Shown here in pieces: positions 37,655-51,200 of a stretch of DNA of 64,000 nt. The stretch is from Micromussa lordhowensis (lineage: Eukaryota > Cnidaria > Anthozoa > Scleractinia > Lobophylliidae), in NCBI GenBank assembly GCA_964020085.1, contig OZ026596.1:15940795-16004794 (forward strand), given 5' to 3'. How positions within the stretch are numbered: the first letter of the stretch is position 1; the number at the start of each line of letters is the position of its first letter. Both the position numbers and the translations under genes were made by a program. Below the pieces are notes generated by a model. It did no database searches. It saw only the letters and a list, made by a program, of their open reading frames with translations, and was not told the origin of the DNA.

Positions 37655-38486
37655 GTCCTAATCGACTTTTCGGCTCCGTTTTACTAATCGACTTTTCAGC
37701 TAACTTCTACTAATCGACTTTTCGCCGCCCTTCTTCTAATCGACTTTTTGCCGCCCTTCTTCTAATCGACTTTTCGCCGCCCTTCTTCTTATCGTCTTTT
37801 CGCCGCCCTTCTACTAATCGTCTTTTCGCCGCCCTTCCACTAATCGTCTTTTCGGCTCCCTTCTTCTAATCGTCTTTTCGGCTTCCTTCTACTAATCGTC
37901 TTTTCGGCTCCCTTCTACTAATCATCTTTTCGGCTACCCTCTACTAATCGTCTTTTTGGCTCCCTTCTACTAATCGTCTTTTCGTCTCCCTTCTACTTAT
38001 CGTCTTTTCGGCTCCCTTCAACTAATCGATTTTTTGGCTAACTTCTACTAATCGACTTTTCGGCTACCTTGTACCAATCGACTTTTCGTCTCCCTTCTAC
38101 TAATCGACTTTTCGGCTCCCTTCTACTAATTAACTTTTCAGCTCCCTTCTACTAATCAACTTTTCGGCTCTCTTCTACTAATCGACTTTTCGGCTTCCTT
38201 CTACTAATCGATTTTTTGGCTCCCTTCTACTAATCGACTTTTCGGCTCCCTTCTACTAATCGACTTTTTGGGTAACTTCTACTAATCGACTTTTAGGCTC
38301 CCTTCTACTAATCGACTTTTCGGCTCCCTTTTACTAATCGACTTTTCGGCTAACTTCTACTAATCGACTTTTCGGCTCCCTTCTACTAATCGACTTTTCG
38401 GCTCCCTTCTACTAATCGACTTTTCGCCGCCCTTCTTCTAATCGTCTCTTCGCCGCCCGTCTACTAATCGTCTCTTCGCCACCCTT

Positions 38487-39051
38487 CAACTAATCGTCTA
38501 CTAATGGTATTTTCGGCTCCCTTTAACTAATTGACTTTTCGGCTAACTTCTACTAATTGACTTTTCGGCTAACTTCTACTAATCTACTAATCGTCCTTTC
38601 GGCTCCCTTCTACTAATCAACCTTTTTGGCTCCCTTCTACTAAACGACTTTTCGGCTCCCTTCTTCTAATCGTCTTTTCGGCTCCCTTCTACTAATCGTC
38701 TTTTCAGCTCCCTTCTACTAATCGTCTTTTCGGCTCCCTTCTACTAATTTACTTTTCGGCTCCCTTCTACTAATCGATTTTTTGGCTAACTTTTACTAAT
38801 CGACTTTTCGGCCCCCTTCTACTAATCGACTTTTCGGCTCCCTTCTTCTAATTAACTTTTCGGCTCCCTTCTACTAATTGACTTTTCAGCTCTCTTCTAC
38901 TAATCGACTTTTCGGCTTCCTTCTACTAATCGACTTTTCAGCTCCCTTCTACTAATCGACTTTTCGGCTCCCTTCTACTAACCGACTTTTTGGGTAACTT
39001 CTACTAATCGTCTTTTCGTCTCCCTTCTACTTATCGCTTTTCGGCTCCCTT
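38487..39051. repeat. Type II HOR core, copy 4 (shortened by four monomers)
   Basis: The remnant is at 38487-38497, the marker at 38576, the 27-bp monomer at 38610, and the 25-bp monomer at 39027. The marker to 25-mer distance is 460 rather than 564, so 104 bp (four monomers, including the GGCTAAATATT one) are absent around 38785. Everything else is in the standard order. Confidence 0.84.
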
Positions 39052-39339
39052 CAACTAATCGATTTTTTGGCTAACTTCTACTAATCGACTTTTCGGCTCC
39101 CTTCTACCAACCAACTTTTCGTCTCCCTTCTACTAATCGACTTTTCGACTCCCTTCTACTAATCGACTTTTCGGCTCTCTTCTACTAATCGACTTTTCGG
39201 CTTCCTTCTACTAATCGACTTTTCGGCTCCCTTCTACAAATTGACTTTTCGGCTCCCTTCTACTAATTGACTTTTTGGGTAGCTTCTACTAATCGACTTC
39301 TCGGCTGCCTTCTACTAATCGACTTTTCGGCTCCCTTTT

Positions 39340-42274
39340 ACTAATCGACATTTCTGCTAACTTCTACTAATCGACTTTTCGGCTCCCTTCTACTAATCGA
39401 CTTTTCGGCTCCCTTCTACTAATCTACTTTTCGCCGCCCTTCTTCTAATCGACTTTTCGCCGCCCTTCTTCTAATCGACTTTTCGCCGCCCTTCTTCTAA
39501 TCGTCTTTTCGCCGCCCGTCTACTAATCGTATTTTCGCCGCCCTTCAACCAATCGTCTATTCGGCTCCCTTCTACTAATCGTCTTTTCGGCTCCCTTCTA
39601 CTAATCGTTTTTTCGGCTCCCTTTAACTAATTGACTTTTCGGCTAACTTCTACTAATTGACTTTTCGGCTAACTTCTACTAATCTACTAATCGTCCTTTT
39701 GGCTCCCTTCTACTAATCAACTTTTTGGCTCCCTTCTACTAATCGACTTTTCGGCTCCCTTCTACTAATCGACTTTTCGTCTCCCTTTTACTAATCGACT
39801 TTTCGGCTCCCTTCCACTAATTAACTTTTAGACTCCCTTCTACTAATCGACTTTTCGGCTCTCTTCTACTAATCGACTTTTCGGCTTCCTTCTACTAATC
39901 GACTTTTCGGCTCCCTACTACAAATTGACTTTTCGGCTCCCTTCTACTAATTGCCTTTTTGGGTAACTTCTACTAATCGACTTCTCGGCTCCCTTCTACT
40001 AATCGACTTTTCGGCTCCCTTTTACTAATCGACTTTTCTGCCTACTTCTACTAATCGACTTTTCGGCTCCCTTCTACTAATCGACTTTTCGGCTCCCTTC
40101 TACTAATCGACTTTTCGCCGCCCTTCTTCTAATCGACTTTTCGCCGCCCTTCTTCTAACCGACTTTTCGCCGCCCTTCTTCTAATCGTCTTTTCGCCGCC
40201 CGTCTACTAATCGTCTTTTCGCCGCCCTTCAACTAATCGTCTATTCGGCTCCCTTCTACTAATCGTCTTTTCGGCTCCCTTCTACTAATCGTCTTTTCGG
40301 CTCCCTTTAACTAATTGACTTTTCGGCTAACTTCTACTAATTGACTTTTCGGCTAACTTCTACTAATCTACTAATCGTCCTTTCGGCTCCCTTCTACTAA
40401 TCAACTTTTTGGCTCCCTTCTACTAAACGACTTTTCGGCTCCCTTCTACTAATCGACTTTTCGGCTCCCTTTTACTAATCGACTTTTCGGCTAACTTCTA
40501 CTCATCGACTTTTCGGCTCCCTTCTACCAACCAACTTTTCGGCTCCCTTCTACTAATCGACTTTTCGCCGCCCTTCTTCTAATCGTCTCTTCGCCGCCCG
40601 TCTACTAATCGTCTCTTCGCCGCCCTTCAACTAATCGTCTTTTCGGCTCCCTTCTACTAATCGACTTTTCGGCTCCCTTTAACTTATTGACTTTTCGGCT
40701 AACTTCTACTAATTGACTTTTCGGCTAACTTCTACTAATCTACTAATCGTCCTTTTGGCTCCCTTCTACTAATCAACTTTTTGGCTCCCTTCTACTAATC
40801 GACTTTTCGGCTCCCTTCTACTAATCGACTTTTCATCTCCCTTTTACTAATCGACTTTTCGGCTCCCTTCTACTAATTAACTTTTAGACTCCCTTCTACT
40901 AATCGACTTTTCGGCTCTCTTCTACTAATCGACTTTTCGGCTCCCTTCTACTAATCGTCTTTTCGGCTCGCTTTAACTAATTGACTTTTCGGCTAACTTC
41001 TACTAATTGACTTTTCGGCTAACTTCTACTAATCTACTAATCGTCCTTTCGGCTCCCTTCTACTAATCAACTTTTTGGCTCCCTTCTACTAAACGACTTT
41101 TCGGCTCCCTTCTACTAATCGACTTTTCGGCTCCCTTTTACTAATCGACTTTTCGGCTAACTTCTACTCATCGAATTTTCGGCTCCCTTCTACTAATCGA
41201 CTTTTCGGCTCCCTTCTACTAATCGACTTTTCGCCGCCCTTCTTCTAATCGTCTCTTCGCCGCCCGTCTACTAATCGTCTCTTCGCCGCCCTTCAACTAA
41301 TCGTCTTTTCGGCTCCCTTCTACTAATCGTCTTTTCGGCTCCCTTCTACTAATCGTATTTTCGGCTCCCTTTAACTAATTGACTTTTCAGCTAACTTCTA
41401 CTAATTGACTTTTCGGCTAACTTCTACTAATCTACTAATCGTCCTTTCGGCTCCCTTCTACTAATCAACTTTTTGGCTCCCTTCTACTAATCGACTTTTC
41501 GGCTCCCTTCTACTAATCGACTTTTCGTCTCCCTTCTACTAATCGACTTTTCGGCTCCCTTCTACTAATTAACTTTTCGACTCCCTTCTACTAATCGACT
41601 TTTCGGCTCTCTTTTACTAATCGACTTTTCGGCTTCCTTCTACTAATCGACTTTTCGGCTCCCTTCTACAAATTGACTTTTCGGCTCCCTTCTACTAATT
41701 GACTTTTTGGGTAACTTCTACTAATCGACTTCTCGGCTCCCTTCTACTAATCGACTTTTCGGCTCCCTTTTACTAATCGACTTTTCTGCTAACTTCTACT
41801 AATCGACTTTTCGGCTCCCTTCTACTAATCGACTTTTCGCCGCCCTTCTTCTAATCGACTTTTCGCCGCCGTTCTTCTAATCGACTTTTCGCCGCCTTTC
41901 TTCTAATCGTCTTTTCGCCGCCCGTCTACTAATCGTCTTTTCGCCGCCCTTCAACTAATCGTCTATTCGGCTCCCTTCTACTAATCGTCTTTTCGGCTCC
42001 TTTCTACTAATCGCCTTTTCGGCTCCCTTGAACTAATTGACTTTTCTGCTAACTTCTACTAATCGACTTTTCGGCTCCCTTCTACTAATCGTCTTTTCGG
42101 CTCCCTTCTACTAATCGTATTTTCGGCTTCCTTTAACTAATTGACTTTTCGGCTAACTTCTACTAATTGACTTTTCCGCTAACTTCTACTAATCTACTAA
42201 TCGTCCTTTCGGCTCCCTTCTACTAATCAACTTTTTGGCTCCCTTCTACTAAACGACTTTTCGGCTCCCTTCTA
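39340..42274. repeat. Type I HOR block with inserted marker intervals
   Basis: Markers fall at 39676, 40360, 40732, 41026, 41424 and 42186 (spacings 684, 372, 294, 398, 762). The 372 and 294 steps are 14 and 11 monomers plus 8 bp. They interrupt the usual 684-398-762 order and look like an extra partial HOR unit. CTCGCTTTAAC at 40968 is a private change close to the join. Confidence 0.75.
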
Positions 42275-45200
42275 CTAATCGTCTTTTCGCCGCCCTTCCA
42301 CTAATCGTCTTTTCGGCTCCCTTCTTCTAATCGTCTTTTTGGCTTCCTTCTACTAATCGTCTTTTCGGCTCCCTTCTACTAATCATCTTTTCGGCTACCC
42401 TCTACTAATCGTCTTTTTGGCTCCCTTCTACTAATCGTCTTTTCGTCTCCCTTCTACTTATCGTCTTTTCGGCTCCCTTCAACTAATCGATTTTTTGGCT
42501 AACTTCTACTAATCGACTTTTCGGCTCCCTTGTACCAATCGACTTTTCGGCTCCCTTCTACTAATTAACTTTTCAGCTCCCTTCTACTAATCATTTTTTC
42601 GGCTCTCTTCTACTAATCGACTTTTCGGCTTCCTTCTACTAATCGATTTTTCGGCTCCCTTCCACTAATCGACTTTTCGGCTCCCTTCTACTAATCGACT
42701 TTTTGGGTAACTTCTACTAATCGACTTTTAGGCTCCCTTCTACTAATCGACTTTTCGGCTCCCTTTTACTAATCGACTTTTCGGCTAACTTCTACTAATC
42801 GACTTTTCGGCTCCCTTCTACTAATCGACTTTTCGGCTCCCTTCTACTAATCGACTTTTCGCCGCCCTTCTTCTAATCGTCTCTTCGCCGCCCAACTACT
42901 AATCGTCTCTTCGCCACCCTTCAACTAATCGTCTACTAATGGTATTTTCGGCTCCCTTTAACTAATTGACTTTTCGGCTAACTTCTACTAATTGACTTTT
43001 CGGCTAACTTCTACTAATCTACTAATCGTCCTTTCGGCTCCCTTCTACTAATCAACCTTTTTGGCTCCCTTCTACTAAACGACTTTTCGGCTCCCTTCTT
43101 CTAATCGTCTTTTCGGCTCCCTTCTACTAATCGTCTTTTCAGCTCCCTTCTACTAATCGTCTTTTCGGCTCCCTTCTACTAATTTACTTTTCGGCTCCCT
43201 TCTACTAATCGATTTTTTGGCTAAATATTACTAATCGACTTTTCGGCTCCCTTCTACTAATCAACTTTTCGGCTCCCTTCTACTAATCGACTTTTCGGCT
43301 CCCTTCTACTAATCGATTTTTTGGCTAACTTTTACTAATCGACTTTTCGGCTCCCTTCTACTAATCGACTTTTCGGCTCCCTTCTTCTAATTAACTTTTC
43401 GGCTCCCTTCTACTAATCGACTTTTCAGCTCTCTTCTACTAATCGACTTTTCGGCTTCCTTCTACTAATCGACTTTTCAGCTCCCTTCTACTAATCGACT
43501 TTTCGGCTCCCTTCTACTAACCGACTTTTTGGGTAACTTCTACTAATCGTCTTTTCGTCTCCCTTCTACTTATCGCTTTTCGGCTCCCTTCAACTAATCG
43601 ATTTTTTGGCTAACTTCTACTAATCGACTTTTCGGATCCCTTCTACCAACCAACTTTTCGTCTCCCTTCTACTAATCGACTTTTCGACTCCCTTCTACTA
43701 ATCGACTTTTCGGCTCTCTTCTACTAATCGACTTTTCGGCTTCCTTCTACTAATCGACTTTTCGGCTCCCTTCTACAAATTGACTTTTCAGCTCCCTTCT
43801 GCTAATTGACTTTTTGGCTCCCTTCTACTAATCGATTTTTTGGCTAACTTTTACTAATCGACTTTTCGGCTCCCTTCTTCTAATTAACTTTTTGGCTCCC
43901 TTCTACTAATCGACTTTTTGGGTAACTTCTACTAATCGAGTTTTCGGCTCCCTTCTACTAATCGACTTTTCAGCTCCGTTCAACTAATCGACTTTTCGGC
44001 TCCCTTCTACTAATCGACTTTTTGGGTAACTTCTACTAATCGACTTTTCGGCTCCCTTCTACTAATCGACTTTTCGGCTCCCTTCTGCTAATCGACTTTT
44101 TGGGTACCTTCTACTAATCGACTTTTCGGCTCCCTTCTACTAATCGACTTTTCGGCTTACTTCTACTAATTGACTTTTTGGCTGACTTCTACTAATCGAC
44201 TTTTAGGCTCCCTTCTACTAATTGACTTTTTGGCTAACTTCTACTTATCAACTTTTCGGCTGACTTCTAGTAATTGACTTTTCGGCTCCCTTCTACTAAT
44301 CGAATTTTTGGGTAACTTCTAACAATCGAGTTTTTGGCTCCCTTGTCCTAATCGACTTTTCGGCTCCGTTTTACTAATCGACTTTTCGGCTCCGTTTTAC
44401 TAATCGACTTTTCGGCTAACTTCTACTAATCGATTTTTCGCCGCCCTTCTTCTAATCGACTTTTTTTGCCACCCTTCTTCTAATCGACTTTTCGCCGCCC
44501 TTCTTCTTATCGTCTTTTCGCCGCCCTTCTTCTAATCGTCTTTTCGCCGCCCTTCCACTAATCGTCTTTTCGGCTCCCTTCTTCTAATCGTCTTTTTGGC
44601 TTCCTTCTACTAATCGTCTTTTCGGCTCCCTTCTACTAATCATCTTTTCGGCTACCCTCTACTAATCGTCTTTTTGGCTCCCTTCTACTAATCGTCTTTT
44701 CGTCTCCCTTCTACTTATCGTCTTTTCGGCTCCCTTCAACTAATCGATTTTTTGGCTAACTTCTACTAATCGACTTTTCGGCTCCCTTGTACCAATCGAC
44801 TTTTCGGCTCCCTTCTACTAATTAACTTTTCAGCTCCCTTCTACTAATCATTTTTTCGGCTCTCTTCTACTAATCGACTTTTCGGCTTCCTTCTACTAAT
44901 CGATTTTTCGGCTCCCTTCCACTAATCGACTTTTCGGCTCCCTTCTACTAATCGACTTTTTGGGTAACTTCTTCTAATCGACTTTTAGGCTCCCTTCTAC
45001 TAATCGACTTTTCGGCTCCCTTTTACTAATCGACTTTTCGGCTAACTTCTACTAATCGACTTTTCGGCTCCCTTCTACTAATCGACTTTTCGGCTCCCTT
45101 CTACTAATCGACTTTTCGCCGCCCTTCTTCTAATCGTCTCTTCGCCGCCCGTCTACTAATCGTCTCTTCGCCACCCTTCAACTAATCGTCTACTAATGGT

Positions 45201-46787
45201 ATTTTCGGCTCCCTTTAACTAATTGACTTTTCGGTTAACTTCTACTAATTGACTTTTCGGCTAACTTCTACTAATCTACTAATCGTCCTTTCGGCTCCCT
45301 TCTACTAATCAACCTTTTTGGCTCCCTTCTACTAAACGACTTTTCGGCTCCCTTCTTCTAATCGTCTTTTCGGCTCCCTTCTACTAATCGTCTTTTCAGC
45401 TCCCTTCTACTAATCGTCTTTTCGGCTCCCTTCTACTAATTTACTTTTCGGCTCCCTTCTACTAATCGATTTTTTGGCTAAATATTACTAATCGACTTTT
45501 CGGCTCCCTTCTACTAATCAACTTTTCGGCTCCCTTCTACTAATCGACTTTTCGGCTCCCTTCTACTAATCGATTTTTTGGCTAACTTTTACTAATCGAC
45601 CTTTCGGCTCCCTTCTACTAATCGACTTTTCGGCTCCCTTCTTCTAATTAACTTTTCGGCTCCCTTCTACTAATCGACTTTTCAGCTCTCTTCTACTAAT
45701 CGACTTTTCGGCTTCCTTCTACTAATCGACTTTTCAGCTCCCTTCTACTAATCGACTTTTCGGCTCCCTTCTACTAACCGACTTTTTGGGTAACTTCTAC
45801 TAATCGTCTTTTCGTCTCCCTTCTACTTATCGCTTTTCGGCTCCCTTCAACTAATCGATTTTTTGGCTAACTTCTACTAATCGACTTTTCGGCTCCCTTC
45901 TACCAACCAACTTTTCGTCTCCCTTCTACTAATCGACTTTTCGACTCCCTTCTACTAATCGACTTTTCGGCTCTCTTCTACTAATCGACTTTTCGGCTTC
46001 CTTCTACTAATCGACTTTTCGGCTCCCTTCTACAAATTGACTTTTCAGCTCCCTTCTGCTAATTGACTTTTTGGCTCCCTTCTACTAATCGATTTTTTGG
46101 CTAACTTTTACTAATCGACTTTTCGGCTCCCTTCTTTTAATTAACTTTTTGGCTCCCTTCTACTAATCGACTTTTTGGGTAACTTCTACTAATCGAGTTT
46201 TCGGCTCCCTTCTACTAATCGACTTTTCAGCTCCCTTCAACTAATCGACTTTTCGGCTCCCTTCTACTAATCGACTTTTTGGGTAACTTCTACTAATCGA
46301 CTTTTCGGCTCCCTTCTACTAATCGACTTTTCGGCTCCCTTCTGCTAATCGACTTTTTGGGTACCTTCTACTAATCGACTTTTCGGCTCCCTTCTACTAA
46401 TCGACTTTTCGGCTTACTTCTACTAATTGACTTTTTGGCTGACTTCTACTAATCGACTTTTAGGCTCCCTTCTACTAATTGACTTTTTGGCTAACTTCTA
46501 CTTATCAACTTTTCGGCTGACTTCTAGTAATTGACTTTTCGGCTCCCTTCTACTAATCGAATTTTTGGGTAACTTCTAACAATCGAGTTTTTGGCTCCCT
46601 TGTCCTAATCGACTTTTCGGCTCCGTTTTACTAATCGACTTTTCGGCTCCGTTTTACTAATCGACTTTTCGGCTAACTTCTACTAATCGATTTTTCGCCG
46701 CCCTTCTTCTAATCGACTTTTTGCCGCCCTTCTTCTAATCGACTTTTCGCCGCCCTTCTTCTTATCGTCTTTTCGCCGCCCTTCTAC
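42275..46787. repeat. 2257-bp tandem duplication with type II cores 5 and 6
   Basis: About two copies of a 2257-bp unit. Type II cores sit at marker 43011 (remnant 42922, 25-mer 43566) and marker 45268 (remnant 45179, 25-mer 45823). Shared rare forms are CTTCTAACAATCGAG (44316 and 46573), CATTTTTTCGG, CTTCTGCTAATTGAC and GGGTACCTTCTAC. Copy-specific changes include CCCAACTAC at 42892, CGGATCCC at 43634, CCGTTCAAC at 43977, GGTTAAC at 45233, GACCTTTCGG at 45599, TTTTAATTAAC at 46136, and two extra Ts at 44461. The unit is therefore recent but measurably diverged. Confidence 0.85.
44449..44476 (+). repeat. 28-bp monomer (+2 T)
   Basis: This GCCGCC-cluster monomer has seven Ts where its counterpart near 46706 has five, and it reads GCCACCC rather than GCCGCCC. 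The insertion changes the local copy offset from 2257 to 2255 and is private to this copy. Confidence 0.85.
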
Positions 46788-47260
46788 TAATCGACTTTTC
46801 GGCTCCCTTCTGCTAATCGACTTTTTGGGTACCTTCTACTAATCGACTTTTCGGCTCCCTTCTACTAATCGACTTTTCGGCTTACTTCTACTAATTGACT
46901 TTTTGGCTGACTTCTACTAATCGACTTTTAGGCTCCCTTCTACTAATTGACTTTTTGGCTAACTTCTACTTATCAACTTTTCGGCTGACTTCTAGTAATT
47001 GACTTTTCGGCTCCCTTCTACTAATCGAATTTTTGGGTAACTTCTAACAATCGAGTTTTTGGCTCCCTTGTCCTAATCGACTTTTCGGCTCCGTTTTACT
47101 AATCGACTTTTCGGCTCCGTTTTACTAATCGACTTTTCGGCTAACTTCTACTAATCGATTTTTCGCCGCCCTTCTTCTAATCGACTTTTTGCCGCCCTTC
47201 TTCTAATCGACTTTTCGCCGCCCTTCTTCTTATCGTCTTTTCGCCGCCCTTCTACTAATC
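46311..47260. repeat. 468-bp (18-monomer) tandem duplication
   Basis: Bases from about 46311 to 46792 recur at offset 468 = 18 x 26. Diagnostic forms are CTGCTAATCGAC (46342 and 46810), GGGTACCTTC, CTTCTAACAATCGAG (46573 and 47041) and the doubled CCGTTTTAC monomer. The duplication carries variants already typical of the 2257-bp unit, so it arose after that unit's base sequence was set. After 47260 the sequence continues as the GCCGCCCTTCCAC segment seen at 42285 and 44542. Confidence 0.87.
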
Positions 47261-48229
47261 GTCTTTTCGCCGCCCTTCCACTAATCGTCTTTTCGGCTCC
47301 CTTCTTCTAATCGTCTTTTTGGCTTCCTTCTACTAATCGTCTTTTCGGCTCCCTTCTACTAATCATCTTTTCGGCTACCCTCTACTAATCGTCTTTTTGG
47401 CTCCCTTCTACTAATCGTCTTTTCGTCTCCCTTCTACTTATCGTCTTTTCGGCTCCCTTCAACTAATCGATTTTTTGGCTAACTTCTACTAATCGACTTT
47501 TCGGCTCCCTTGTACCAATCGACTTTTCGTCTCCCTTCTACTAATCGACTTTTCGGCTCCCTTCTACTAATTAACTTTTCAGCTCCCTTCTACTAATCAA
47601 CTTTTCGGCTCTCTTCTACTAATCGATTTTTCGGCTCCCTTCTACTAATCGACTTTTCGGCTCCCTTCTACTAATCGACTTTTCGGCTCCCTTCTACAAA
47701 TTGACTTTTCGGCTCCCTTCTACTAATTGACTTTTTGGGTAACTTCTTCTAATCGACTTTTCGCCGCCCTTCTTCTAATCGTCTTTTCGCCGCCCGTCTA
47801 CTAATCGTCTTTTGGCCGCCCTTCAACTAATCGTCTATTTGGCTCCCTTCTACTAATCGTCTTTTCGGCTCCCTTCTACTAATCGTCTTTTCGGCTCCCT
47901 TTAACTAATTGACTTTTCGGCTAACTTCTACTAATTGACTTTTCGGCTAACTTCTACTAATCTACTAATCGTCCTTTCGGCTCCCTTCTACTAATCAACT
48001 TTTTGGCTCCCTTCTACTAATCGACTTTTCGGCTCCCTTCTACTAATCGACTTTTCGTCTCCCTTCTACTAATCGACTTTTCGGCTCCCTTCCACTAATT
48101 AACTTTTAGACTCCCTTCTACTAATCGACTTTTCGGCTCTCTTCTACTAATCGACTTTTCGGCTTCCTTCTACTAATCGACTTTTCGGCTCCCTACTACA
48201 AATTGACTTTTCGGCTCCCTTGTACTAAT

Positions 48230-51200
48230 TGACTTTTTGGGTAACTTCTACTAATCGACTTCTCGGCTCCCTTCTACTAATCGACTTTTCGGCTCCCTTT
48301 TACTAATCGACTTTTCTGCCTACTTCTACTAATCGACTTTTCGGCTCCCTTCTACTAATCGACTTTTCGGCTCCCTTCTACTAATCGACTTTTCGCCGCC
48401 CTTCTTCTAATCGACTTTTCGCCGCCCTTCTTCTAATCGACTTTTCGCCGCCCTTCTTCTACTCGTCTTTTCGCCGCCCGTCTACTAATCGTCTTTTCGC
48501 CGCCCTTCAACTAATCGTCTATTCGGCTCCCTTCTACTAATCGTCTTTTCGGCTCCCTTCTACTAATCGTCTTTTCGGCTCCCTTTAACTAATTGAATTT
48601 TCGGCTAACTTCTACTAATTGACTTTTCGGCTAACTTCTACTAATCTACTAATCGTCCTTTCGGCTCCCTTCTACTAATCAACTTTTTGGCTCCCTTCTA
48701 CTAATCGACTTTTCGGCTCCCTTCTACTAATCGACTTTTCGTCTCCCTTCTACTAATCGACTTTTCGGCTCCCTTCTACTAATTAGCTTTTCGACTCCCT
48801 TCTACTAATCGACTTTTCGGCTCTCTTTTACTAATCGACTTTTCGGCTTCCTTCTACTAATCGACTTTTCGGCTCCCTTCTACAAATTGACTTTTCGGCT
48901 CCCTTCTACTAATTGACTTTTTGGGTAACTTCTACTAATCGACTTCTCGGCTCCCTTCTACTAATCGACTTTTCGGCTCCCTTTTACTAATCGACTTTTC
49001 TGCTAACTTCTACTAATCGACTTTTCGGCTCCCTTCTACTAATCGACTTTTCGCCGCCCTTCTTCTAATCGACTTTTCGCCGCCCTTCTTCTAGTCGACT
49101 TTTCGCCGCCTTTCTTCTAATCGTCTTTTCGCCGCCCGTCTACTAATCGTCTTTTCGCCGCCCTTCAACTAATCGTCTATTCGGCTCCCTTGTACTAATC
49201 GTCTTTTCGGCTCCCTTCTACTAATCGTCTTTTCGGCTCCCTTGAACTAATTGACTTTTCTGCTAACTTCTACAAATCGACTTTTCGGCTCCCTTCTACT
49301 AATCGTCTTTTCGGCTCCCTTCTACTAATCGTATTTTCGGCTCCCTTCTACTAATCAACTTTTTGGCTCCCTTCTACTAAACGACTTTTCGGCTCCCTTC
49401 TACTAATCGACTTTTCGGCTCCCTTGTACTAATCGACTTTTCGGCTCCCTTCTACTAATCGACTTTTCGGCTCCCTTCTACTAATCGACTTTTCGGCTCT
49501 TTTCTACTTATCGTCTTTTCGGCTCCCTTCTACTAATCGTCTTTTCGGCTCCCTTCTACTAATCGTCTTTTCGGCTCCCTTCTACTAATCGTCTTTTCGG
49601 CTCCCTTCTACTAATCGTCTTTTCGGCTCCCTTCTACTAATCGTCTTTTCGGCTCCCTTCTAGTAATCGGCTTTGCGGCTCCCTTCTACTAATCGTCTTT
49701 TCGGCTCCCTTCTACTAATTTTCTTTTCGGCTCCCTTCTACTAATCGATTTTTTGGCTAAATACTACTAATCGACTTTTCGGCTCCCTTCTACTAATCAA
49801 CTTTTCGGCTCCCTTCTACTAATCGACTTTTTGGCTCCCTTCTACTAATCGATTTTTTGGCTAACTTTTACTAATCGACTTTTCGGCTCCCTTCTTCTAA
49901 TTAACTTTTCGGCTCCCTTCTACTAATCGACTTTTTGGGTAACTTCTACTAATCGACTTTTCGGCTCCCTTCTACTAATCGACTTTTCAGCTCCCTTCAA
50001 CTAATCGACTTTTCGGCTCCCTTCTACTAATCGACTTTTTGGGTAACTTCTAGTAATCGACTTTTCGGCTCCCTTCTACTAATCGACTTTTCGGCTCCCT
50101 TCTACTAATCGACTTTTTGGGTAACTTCTACTAATCGACTTTTCGGCTCCCTTCTACTAATCGACTTTTCGGCTCCCTTCAACTAATCGACTTTTCGGCT
50201 TACTTCTACTAATTGACTTTTTGGCTGACTTCTACTAATCGACTTTTAGGCTCCCTTCTACTAATTGACTTTTTGGCTAACTTCTACTTATCGACTTTTC
50301 GGCTGACTTCTAGTAATTGACTTTTCGTCTCCCTTCTACTAATCGAATTTTTGGGTAACTTCTACTAATCGACTTTTCGGCTCCCTTCTACAAATCGACT
50401 TTTTGGGTAACTTCTACTAATCGAGTTTTTGGCTCCCTTGTCCTAATCGACTTTTCGGCTCCGTTTTACTAATCGACTTTTCGGCTAACTTCTACTAATC
50501 GACTTTTCGCCGCCCTTCTTCTAATCGACTTTTTGCCGCCCTTCTTCTAATCGACTTTTCGCCGCCCTTCTTCTTATCGTCTTTTCGCCGCCCTTCTACT
50601 AATCGTCTTTTCGCCGCCCTTCCACTAATCGTCTTTTCGGCTCCCTTCTTCTAATCGTCTTTTTGGCTTCCTTCTACTAATCGTCTTTTCGGCTCCCTTC
50701 TACTAATCATCTTTTCGGCTACCCTCTACTAATCGTCTTTTTGGCTCCCTTCTACTAATCGTCTTTTCGTCTCCCTTCTACTTATCGTCTTTTCGGCTCC
50801 CTTCAACTAATCGATTTTTTGGCTAACTTCTACTAATCGACTTTTCGGCTCCCTTGTACCAATCGACTTTTCGTCTCCCTTCTACTAATCGACTTTTCGG
50901 CTCCCTTCTACTAATCAACTTTTCGGCTCTCTTCTACTAATCGACTTTTCGGCTTCCTTCTACTAATCGATTTTTCGGCTCCCTTCTACTAATCGACTTT
51001 TCGGCTCCCTTCTACTAATCGACTTTTTGGGTAACTTCTACTAATCGACTTTTAGACTCCCTTCTACTAATCGACTTTTCGGCTCCCTTTTACTAATCGA
51101 CTTTTTGGCTAACTTCTACTAATCGACTTTTCGGCTCCCTTCTACTAATCGACTTTTCGGCTCCCTTCTACTAATCGACTTTTCGCCGCCCTTCTTCTAA

